From NCBI GenBank assembly GCA_951217055.1, contig OX578279.1, positions 28,918,173 to 28,982,172 of the forward strand: a DNA stretch of 64,000 nt. Reading direction: 5' to 3'. Shown here one piece after another: positions 55,908 through 64,000 of the stretch. The DNA is from Gerris lacustris. Taxonomy: Eukaryota > Arthropoda > Insecta > Hemiptera > Gerridae. Position numbers and translations under genes: made by a program. Position 1 is the stretch's first letter. Every line of letters begins with the position of its first letter. The notes under the pieces were generated by a model. That model was not told the origin of the DNA. It was given only the letters and a program-made list of their open reading frames with translations, and did not search any database.

Positions 55908-56760
55908 TTTGCTTCCGAGCTTACTGAAGTTAACGGAAGCTATGTGATCGTTCTGAAGAACGAAAAATGTTATGTCTTCGATTTTAAAAATTTCAAGTCA
56001 GAAATCATTTTTGGTCCCTTGCCTGTCTATCGGTCTGTATGTAGGTCTGTCGCTCAATTTTTGCGAACCACCATATCTTTAAAACTACTCGTCCGATTTT
56101 AATAAAACTTGGATGGTAGGTCATAATTAGCCCATTGATGGTCTCATATAAGTTGCAACCTTCTGTCCCATTGATTCTCTTTAACATGCACATAAACATA
56201 CATTTATTTACTCCTATATCTTCAAAAATACTCATCTGATTTTTAAGAAATTTGGATAGTTTGTCAAAAGTAGCCTGCAGAAAGCCCCAGATCAATTTAA
56301 ACCACCTACGTACATTGAATATTGCTAAATTGATACTTTTATTCACGTGAAAAACCAAACTATTTTGAAAGATTTAAAAAAAAGAGGGGGAAACAATTAA
56401 ATAAGTTATAAAATAAAGGGTTGTAAAAACAACATACATTTATTTACACCAATATCTTCAAAAGTATACTCATCTGTTTTTTAGGAAATTTAGATGGTTT
56501 GTCAAACATATAGCCTGCAGATAGACCCAGATTAATTTCAACCGTCGCGTCAGCGCTCTTTAAATTTTGTTTAATTGATACTAACTATACTTAAATGTAG
56601 ATAAAAAATCAAAACAATTTTGACATAGTTACAAAACGGGGGAAAATTAAATAGATTTAATAGTAATAAGTTGTAAAAGAATGATATCATTGAAGTATAC
56701 GAAATTGGAGCGAGGAAGCTACGCGGGCCACACAAATTGACAGATTATTTACCTCTTAAT
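55908..56760 (+). repeat. rep-A copy with duplicated second half
   Basis: The head hairpin region (TGCTTCCGAGCTTACTGAAG), the CTGTCTATCGGTCTGTATGT tract and the core (near 56090) are followed by a first second-half to about 56395. A second second-half restarts at AACATACATTTATTTACACC (56431) and runs to the tail CACACAAATTGACAG (56745). The short frame at 56005-56358 (minus) is within the repeat and not a gene. Confidence 0.85.
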
Positions 56761-57913
56761 ATTTTAACTACGGGTATTATTTAAGTATAATATATAATTG
56801 CATAGTGGTAATGTACTCCTAACGAATTTGCAAATTTATAAATATTTAACAATTACCTAATGCATCATAAATATATTTCACGATCTATAAATATATTTGG
56901 TGTTGTGTTATGTTGAGGGTAGTGAACTTTGTGAATGTGAATCTTTTCGAGTTTTTAGTGGATGTCTGTTTGGAAAGAAGCTTGAGATTTAGTAAATAAG
57001 GACTCTTAGCAGTGTTTCCACTAAATTAATGATATTTAATTATTGTAGTTGTTAGTAAGATAAACTGAGAACTACTTATCGAATTGCAATGTAATTTTCA
57101 TATAAGTAGTTAAGGTTTAGGATATTTCTACTTAGGTACCTGCTCAAAAGAGTATTACCACAAAAGTTTTTTATGTAAAAATAGTGCTGTACTAAACACA
57201 TCAAGAAGTTTCAAATTTATTCAGGTTAATTTCTTCATTTAATGTCCTATCTAACTATTTTGTCTTGATTGTGCATTTCACATAACTTGGTGCCTAGCTC
57301 CCCCTATAAACTTGTAACTACTCTATTATCTCGTTCTTATTGTTCAACGGGTTTCCTCAAATACACTGCCAACAGGAACAATTGAAACAACCTTCAACTA
57401 GCAAGCTAATAATAATTTAGTATCTAATAATTTAGTCATCATAACTGCGATAAAGTTATTCTCCTTAACAATTTAATAAATAATTTAGTAATAATATAAT
57501 TTAATATTAACTGTCAGTATTGATCAATGTTCTGACGTTATTACAGGGATTAAAGGAAGGTGGGTAGTATAATATATCTTATATTCCTAATTAGAGGAGG
57601 GAGGTATGTGGCATTAATTTGCCAATTCTACTAATAATAATAATTTTTCCTGCTTGAAATGTTTAGATAATCCTTTGTTGATTTAACACTTGTACAATCC
57701 CATTTGCTTTTTTTTCCCAAGTTAATAAGATAGTTACTGAAAAATTAAATAACAATTTATTTAGCCTACATTGAATTCGTTATCTATATTTTATCTGTTC
57801 GTATTATTTATTGTTGTTATAGTGTATGTCTCTCCTAGAATCAGGCTTTACATAATAAATTGCGCGTACGAGTAATGATGCGCGTATGAGTAACATGAAC
57901 GACACATACTAAT
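56761..57913. other. AT-rich DNA, no gene seen
   Basis: Local repetition of TAATAATTTAGTAT near 57410-57490. No gene recognised. Confidence 0.5.
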
Positions 57914-58490
57914 AATAGTACATTACGCGTCTAGTGTGGAAAGTAGCATTTTGCATGCGAGTGTGGAGTTTGGACTCGAGTGACAGCGAGAGTAGTAAAA
58001 CCTCACGAGCAAAGCAAAATGCAGTTTTCGCTCGAGTTGCGCACTGTACTTTATCTACGATTGGGGATTTTAATTATATATACAGAAAAAAACAAAAAAA
58101 CTTCCTACATGTAAGTTCGTATTTCTCGTTTGATAAAGATGACATTAATTCATTAGTTGTATTTTGAGCCGAATTAATTAATTCGGGAGGCGCATTATTC
58201 TCCTCATTTTCGTCATAGTCACTTAAATCACTCATTGTTTTACGCTAAAAACTCGATATAAACAGTTACTTTAATTAAACAAACAGCAAAATTGTTTTGT
58301 TAAATGTAAAAAAACTCGCTAATCCCGCGTTAAGGTGAAGAATCTCTCTTTTTCCCGCACTAGGACGGAAAAAAGAAGAATTATGAACGCGCATACGCAA
58401 TTAACACAGCTACGAAATGAATCACTTTCTGCGCATCTAAACGCAGAGATATAATGTTTATATTTCATATCAATCGTAGATAATAAACAT
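57914..58490 (+). repeat. rep-H copy
   Basis: Both parts are present: the palindrome AGTACATTACGCGTCTAGTG ... GCACTGTACT (57918-58047) and the TTTATCTACGATTG ... CAATCGTAGATAA unit (58046-58486) with a degraded inner hairpin at 58337-58380. Diverged from 24262-24857 by scattered substitutions. Confidence 0.85.
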
Positions 58491-58496
58491 TTACAT

Positions 58497-59110
58497 AAGG
58501 GTAATGCCACACGGAGCTGTTTTGACCGAAGCGTTTATCGCGGCGGGTTTTATCGCAGATGACAGACTCAGCGTTTTCATAAGCGTTTATTGAGTCGGTT
58601 CACAATTCTTTTATCTCGAAGGCTTCAGTGTTAGTTAAAAGATAGTTCATTCTGATTTTGTCTTTCATACGGTAAAGTTCTCAGTTTTTAGAACAATACT
58701 TTGCAGTGAGTGATAGAGTGGTTAAGGGCGATTAAAAAAAAAAAAATACTAATTTATTTACTTTTATTAATTTAAAAAAAGGAAATTTACTATGAGTGAT
58801 AATGAAACGAAGAGAGAGGAAGAAGTACTACTGTTGACACTGTTATATTACCGCTGGAAAAGAAGTTCTGGAAAAGAAAACAAAATCCGGAGGATGTGGG
58901 TTCACCCGATAGTGGAAGGAAAATGGAAAAAGGGCACTTTAATAATTTGTATTCTCTGAACTGAGGCTACATGAAGAGGAATTTTTTTACTTTTACGTGA
59001 ATGTCCACACTCACTTTTGACGAATTACTTGGTGTAAACACTAACAACTTTAAAGAGCGAACGCTTGAAATACCGCCTGAAAAAAAGACCACGTGCTGGC
59101 AGGGCTCATT
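58497..59110 (+). mobile_element. Truncated PIF/Harbinger element
   Basis: TAA at 58497-58499 is followed by GGTAATGCCACACGGAGC, resembling the 'GGxxxxxCCACACGGAGC' ends of PIF/Harbinger and ISL2EU elements, whose target duplication is 3 bp. A transposase fragment follows. No matching right end was found before 60 kb, so the element is truncated or rearranged. The family call rests on both the terminus and the encoded fragment. Confidence 0.55.
58792..59100 (+). pseudogene. PIF/Harbinger nuclease N-terminal relic
   Basis: ATG at 58792 starts MSDNETKREEEVLLLTLLYY, then RRMWVHPIVEGK, matching the conserved 'R.WVHPI...R...G.F..L' block of HARBI1/ALP1-like transposases. The first frame ends at TGA 58957-58959. 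Coding continues in other frames as ELRLHEEEFFYFY (58960-59000) and TLTFDELLG, then EIPPEKKTTCWQG (59010-59100), matching 'ELR.D.E.FF.YFRMS..TFDELL' and 'ISPEE.L..TL..LATG'. Two frame shifts and the missing DDE domain make it inactive. It begins about 290 bp from the putative element end, a usual distance. Confidence 0.65.
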
Positions 59111-60002
59111 TTTTTTAATTTGATAGTTAAATCTAGAATAAAATTAATAAACTACACTGATCACAAAGTTATAGGTCGTTCAAACGCGAGTACAAACTGA
59201 ACGACATACACTAAGAACAAAGATATATACACATAACATGATTTAAGAAATTTAAGGAAATGTTGAAATAACCATAAACCTACACACAAAGTTTATTTGT
59301 AACTTTCGATAGATTGTCTCAACACTAACTTTCTGTTCATGCTAAAATTCCGATACCAATGGGATCGCCTTTGTTAAACAGCATCGGGTGTGGATATAAC
59401 TCATGGCCATGGGAATGACTAAAAAAAAGAACTTCAATGCGTCTTTGCCTGTCAATCATTTGTGTCTATTTTCTCGCTCTACTTTTTCCCTCTCGTTTTA
59501 CTCTCTCATCCTCTTTAATATCAAACTACGAAAGGAAGTTGTAAAAAAATACTTCGAGTCGGTTTTAATCTAATTATTTTAGTTAGAGGAAATGACCCGG
59601 TAACACGCAATGTTGACATTAGTTATTTCGGACGATCCCTAATTTACCTGTCCCCTTTTTTTTTAGTTCTCTCCAGCATAATGATGGACTAACTTTGACA
59701 TGACTCTTTATTTCAAGAGTTAAAACGACTTCATAAACCACCAATATTATTCATTGCAGTCGTTTTATCATTTTTAATAGTCGTAAAAGTTTTTAGTTAA
59801 TCTAAGGTGTATCTTAATTGAACTAATAAACGACCAGAATTATTGCATAAAAATGCTTCTATTAGATACTTTTTAAAATTAAACAAATACTATTTTAGCC
59901 GTCAGTTTTTATTGTTATAGAATCACTGATATTATGATATCATTTTAACTGCCATTGCCTGTTTAAATGCGTGTACCCATTGCTTCCGAGCTTACATATG
60001 TT
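59111..60002. other. AT-rich DNA, no gene seen
   Basis: Possibly the remainder of the PIF/Harbinger element but unrecognisable. A rep-A head scrap (GCTTCCGAGCTTACATATG) is at 59982. Confidence 0.4.
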
Positions 60003-60388
60003 TACTTTCTCATATAAAGAGAAAGTATTGTGATGGCGCGAAAATTCGATTTTGAGATTTTGATGGATTTACACGTTTTGAGGTGCCCTGAGTCCAAAAA
60101 AGTGGTTTTTAAAAAATGTCTGTCTGTCGTCTGTGTGGACGCCTGAAGCCTAAACTACTGGGCCGATTTTTACGAAATTTGGTATACATGTTCAAAAAAG
60201 TCATACCCCGAGGCGAAATCGAGAAATAAATTTTAGCTTCAAGTTTGAGGGCGCTACCCCTCAAAAACTCTGAAAAAAAATATTTCTCGAAAACAGTTCC
60301 GACGATTTTGATTAAAAAATTCTAAAATATAGTCCATTTAAATACGAATCTAACGATATAAGCTGTTTTCCCGGGAAAAATCTAGTTC
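60003..60388 (+). repeat. rep-B copy, best preserved
   Basis: Hairpin TACTTTCTC-ATATAAA-GAGAAAGTA (60003-60027), GTGATGGCGCGAAAATTCGA, GGATTTACACGTTTTGAGG, AAAAATGTCTGTCTGTCGTC, core GGGCCGATTTTTACGAAATT (60160), then GGTATACATG, CATACCCCGAGGCGAAATCG, and end TTTCCCGGGAAAAATCTAGT. Non-coding. Confidence 0.9.
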
Positions 60389-60559
60389 CTGAGAAAAGCC
60401 TAGCTTAAAAGGCGGAGGGCTTCGATTCCTCGCCCTGGAGAAGTTATTTTTATGGTAAATTTTGATGAAATGTTCAGTAATAATTAAATCTCCGTACGAA
60501 AACTAATTAATAGAAAACACTGTGCTAAGTTAATTATGAACTTGTATATGAGAAAGTTT

Positions 60560-61060
60560 GTCTGAGTTGTCTCGGACCGATTTTTTTTATTTTCGCTGTC
60601 TGTCGTTTAACATTTTTTGCTAACCCCCATATATTAAAAACTACTCATCTGATTTTGACGTACTTTGGAGGGTATGTCATAATTAGTCCACTATTGGCCG
60701 CATATAAATTTCAACCTTTTGCTTACAATTCCTTTTCTTTTGTTTGCGTTTATTTATTTATCTCCCGCAAGCGCCCAGTGTTTTGCCTCCGAGCTTGCTG
60801 CAGGTAACAGATGCATTATGATCGTTCTGAAGAGCGTCTCCGATTTCCAAAAATTCCTAGACAGAATTTCATTTCAGGAATAATTTTCTTACTTGTTTTT
60901 CTTCCACATGCACTCAATGTTTTGTTATTTTATTGACACCTATATCTGATTTTTTTAATAAATTAGATGGTATAATGTTGAATGTAGCTCACAGATGGTC
61001 TCGTATTCATTTTAACTGTCAGCGCAAATTTATTGCATAGAAATAAATTCCCCACTGGGA
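60560..61060 (+). repeat. Two rep-A pieces
   Basis: 60570-60740 has the TCGCTGTCTGTCGTTTAAC tract, AAAACTACTCATCTGATTTT core and CATATAAATTTCAACCTTTT. A second piece starts with a head at 60784 (CCTCCGAGCTTGCTGCAGGT), TGATCGTTCTGAAGAGCG, and continues with ACACCTATATC and CTCACAGATGGTCTCG to about 61025. Both are diverged. Confidence 0.7.
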
Positions 61061-61370
61061 ATCAAAACTGCACAAATACACAAATTGACAAAATATTTTA
61101 ACTCTCTAAAGATAAAAATAACTGCGCTAATTATAGCAAGAGCACCAAATTAAAAAGAAAGAGACTTCTTTTTTTGTTATCCACCGGATTGTGGGTAGAT
61201 CTGTGAATGTTTATCGTTTCGGAAAAAGAAATTGAATTTACATTGAAGTAAAATTTACATTTTACTTCAAGATAAAATCTTTAAACTTTTATTTTATTGC
61301 TTTCTATTTAAATTTTCTAGCTTTTCTGTTTTCTGTTAACATGTATAGGTAATTAGATTTTACTGGTGCA
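61061..61370. other. AT-rich DNA, no gene seen
   Basis: A small dyad AAGTAAAATTTACATTTTAC near 61246. Nothing else recognised. Confidence 0.45.
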
Positions 61371-61373
61371 CTC

Positions 61374-61528
61374 TAGGACGGATATTGCCCAATACTCGTG
61401 TATATGCACTGCTTATGTAAGACTTTGCACTAATAACACAGATTTTTGTTTTAAGACGGATATAGTCTAATGCACGTCTATGCACTGTTTATTTAAGACT
61501 TAACAGTAATAACACTGATTTTTGTGAT
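61374..61528 (+). repeat. Tandem duplication, about 77 bp
   Basis: GGACGGATATTGCCCAATAC to TTTTTGTTTT and AGACGGATATAGTCTAATGC to TTTTTGTGAT are two diverged adjacent copies sharing TATGCACTGCTTATGTAAG-like and AATAACAC(A/T)GATTTTTGT blocks. Confidence 0.85.
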
Positions 61529-62985
61529 ACATATTTACAAAAAATTAGAAATACATAAAATTTAAGATTGTATTAATTTATTTGCATACTACATTAGACA
61601 TTTAATGTAAACTTATTGTCAAAGATTACTCGCCACTCTACAACTAATAGTTTCAAAAACAAACCTACGAAATGCCATAACTTCAATGAATAAAAAATTA
61701 AAGATTCCGCCGCTTACTAATCGTAATAATATCCTTTCTGCTTTATACTTCGATCAAATAACAATACGCCATCTTGTATTGCTTGATATTGATTACTTGT
61801 CGTCTTTTATAATGTACTTTTATAAAATACTCTGCCAATTAATGTGGCACATAGCTTCCTCGCAAATAAAAGACCAAATTAAGAAAAATACCTCGATAAT
61901 CATAATCAAAAAGTTGGAACGGCGCATCACTGTTCCAGTAAATATTTATAATAAAGTTGAAGAAATTTAAACATTTGTTTGAGAAACAAAGCCTCCAACA
62001 AGCACCAAAAGTTAGCGCACATAATATAATTAATTTAATAAACAAATATAAAAATGAAACCAAATCGTAGAAACCGCTGTATAAACAGTTTTTTTAAATT
62101 TACCCCCTCAAAACTAAAAATAACACAATATAGAATACAACAAAAATTAATCTACTATGCAAGAGCTTTTCAACGATATACATCATATTATAAACAATTA
62201 ACTTTAACATTTGTACCCCTGTACTCTGAGGTACCAAAGTTATATTTTTAAAAAACAAACAATACAAAAGGGCATTCATTTAACTAATAAATGCATATAA
62301 ATAAAAAACCTAATATCAAAAAAGTATTTAAACCCTTTAACCTACAACAAAATTATAAATCGGTACAAAAGTATATGTACAACATTTTTAAAAAATAAAC
62401 AAATAAAATAGCTTTAATGTACATATCAAGGCCTTTAAAATGATATACGACACAATATTAAAAACAAAAAAAATGGTCACGTGACACGGCGCACGGGAAA
62501 AAGTTTACTCTCATGTTCTCAGCAAGTAGGATGAACTAATAAAATAAAATATACTCAATTTAAAGAACATTAGTGTGAGATTCAATCGCCGCAATCAGAA
62601 ATAAAATCGGCCAACTATTATAGAAACTATGGCCATTCAAAGACAAAAATGGAAAAAAATAAAACCAAAAAATAACAAAATTATCACCATCTAAGGTACA
62701 ACCGATGATGATACGATAAAAACTCATAGGACTAAAGTTGTAGATCTTTTAAAATCAGTTTCCACTTGTGCTATCCATTTTCTAATACGACTTACCGTTT
62801 AGCCGCAATAAGCCCCCAAACCAGCTTAAAAATCAAGTCACCCATTTTTATTTTTTTAAGGGGGGAAGGAGGGGGAAAAGTGAACTTTGTATAATTTTTT
62901 TGGTGCACAATATGGACGTTGCGCGTCGAATGGCGCAAACCACAAGTCTCTAGCTCTTCTGGAAGTGGGTAAACATTAAAGTGAG
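61529..62985. other. A-rich, strand-skewed DNA, no gene
   Basis: The plus strand is markedly A-rich and T-poor from about 61600 to 62720. A rep-A tail scrap (CCAATTAATGTGGCACATAG, reversed) is at 61836-61860. Short lysine/tyrosine-rich frames (61686-61970, 62054-62251) are likely products of the skew. GGGGGAAGGAGGGGGAAAAG is at 62860. Confidence 0.45.
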
Positions 62986-62989
62986 TCAG

Positions 62990-63475
62990 TTAGCCATGCG
63001 GCTTTATAATATGAGACATATTAATTTAGCAGGATTTAAAGTGCGCAGAAAGTTGAAATTAGGCAGGTGTTATCTGCAGGCTACTTTCGACAAACCATAA
63101 AAATTTCATAAAAATCAGATGATTACTCTTAAAGATATGGCTGTAAATAAATGTATGTTTGTGAGCATGTGGATGACAAACAAATAAGCGCAGAAGGTTG
63201 AAACTTATATGGGACCAACAATGGGCTAATTATGACCTACCAACCAAATTTCATTAAAATTGGACGTGTAGTTTTTAAGATATGGCGGTTCGCAAATATT
63301 GAACGACAGACCGACAGACCGACAGACCGACAGACAGACACGGAACCAAAAATGTTCCCTGATGTCTGAAACGGATTTCTGTCTTGGAATTTTTGAAATC
63401 GGAGACCTAAAATTTTTTCGTTCTTCAGAACGATCACATAGCTTCCGTTACCTTCGGTAAGCTCGGAAGCAAAAA
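62990..63475 (-). repeat. rep-A copy, reversed
   Basis: The head hairpin is intact at 63440-63470 (GCTTCCGTTACCTTCGGTAA then GCTCGGAAGC), followed in element order by TTCGTTCTTCAGAACGATCA complement, the GACAGACCGACAGACC tract (63304-63340 as written) and the core at 63230-63270. The AGCCTGCAGATAAC-like block lies near 63070. The tail is missing. Confidence 0.88.
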
Positions 63476-64000
63476 TTTACGTGCCTTTCGAAACCAATAT
63501 CAAAGTATTAAGGCAAATTTTTAAATAAAAAGTAAACATCAATTTCTAAGATGTGATGTCGTAAAAGCTTTAAATCTTTAGTATACAAGATAGAGAAACG
63601 TGCTCAATACTTTTACAAAATTAATCCTACAATCAATAGTCTAGGCCTTTACAAAAAATTAAAAATGTTTTCTTTTAAAACCAAACTTTGATTTAGCTCT
63701 GAGTATTCAGTATTACATCTGACTGGGTTATATCTACCAACATAATACTCATCAATAAAATACAATTCGAACAAGTCCGCACATTACGAAGGTATACAAT
63801 TTTTAATGAAGGGATAAAAAAAAAACAGAGTCTACGTAACGGCTTAACCAGGGCTTAGACCGGGTAGGGCTGTGTCGACTGAATGTGCACCCGGATTAAT
63901 AGTAGATCAATTGTCTATAGTAGTTAAAATCATCTTTTTCTTTTATGGAATGGGGAAATCTACCTCTGCTTTAGTAGATTTAGCTTTAGTAGATTTAGCT
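63476..64000. other. AT-rich DNA to window edge
   Basis: No gene recognised. A 15-bp direct repeat TTAGTAGATTTAGCT occurs twice at 63971-64000, and may continue outside the window. Confidence 0.6.

Noticed and set aside
60405..60440. tRNA T-arm-like GGGCTTCGATTCCTCGCCC
   Set aside because: The stem register is wrong for a tRNA and no other cloverleaf arms are visible.

Overview
This window is an AT-rich, gene-poor stretch of a eukaryotic nuclear genome, almost certainly an invertebrate animal. The basis is the mix of mobile elements: a Mag-like Ty3/Gypsy retrotransposon, non-LTR retrotransposon tails, PIF/Harbinger, hAT-like and pogo-like DNA elements, many short hairpin repeats, and long AT/AC microsatellites. 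The sequence alone does not name the species. I found no complete host gene. The best host-gene candidate is one possible internal exon near 41.5 kb, and it is weak.

Layout. 0-10 kb: an edge-truncated hairpin repeat; a reversed rep-A copy; a 5'-truncated LINE inserted into a tRNA-like repeat, with a 13-bp target-site duplication; a rep-D copy; a hAT-like element (6.16-7.21 kb) holding two other repeats; and a LINE relic on the minus strand near 9.5-9.8 kb. 10-20 kb: mostly featureless AT-rich DNA with a reversed PIF/Harbinger fragment (13.8-14.0 kb), rep-A, rep-B and rep-D copies, and a clean 478-bp non-autonomous hAT element with an exact 8-bp duplication (17.4-17.9 kb). 20-32 kb: a direct duplication, a perfect 105-bp inverted repeat around a microsatellite (23.2-24.9 kb), a large diverged inverted repeat (27.1-30.85 kb) containing a CpG-rich patch, a LINE RNase H relic and a TIR element, then a foldback repeat (31.2-31.6 kb).

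32-37 kb holds the centrepiece, a 4,412-bp Mag-lineage LTR retrotransposon. It has 143-bp LTRs that read as identical, a TTAAT target duplication, a tRNA-Ser-type primer site, and gag-pol running from one LTR to the other. Two in-frame stops and four frame shifts break it. It sits inside an older element of about 350 bp whose inverted ends lie on either side of it.

37-64 kb: a 26-bp minisatellite, a GC-rich 166-bp palindrome, LINE relics on the minus strand, two pogo-like MITEs with TA duplications, further rep-A, rep-B, rep-F and rep-H copies, and a second PIF/Harbinger transposase fragment (58.5-59.1 kb).

The most unusual pattern is that at least five repeat families that otherwise look unrelated (rep-A, B, C, D, G) share one layout: a short perfect hairpin, often a GTCTGTC-rich tract, and then a similar core ending near GAAATTTGGTA. 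Repeat names A to H are labels made up for this window.
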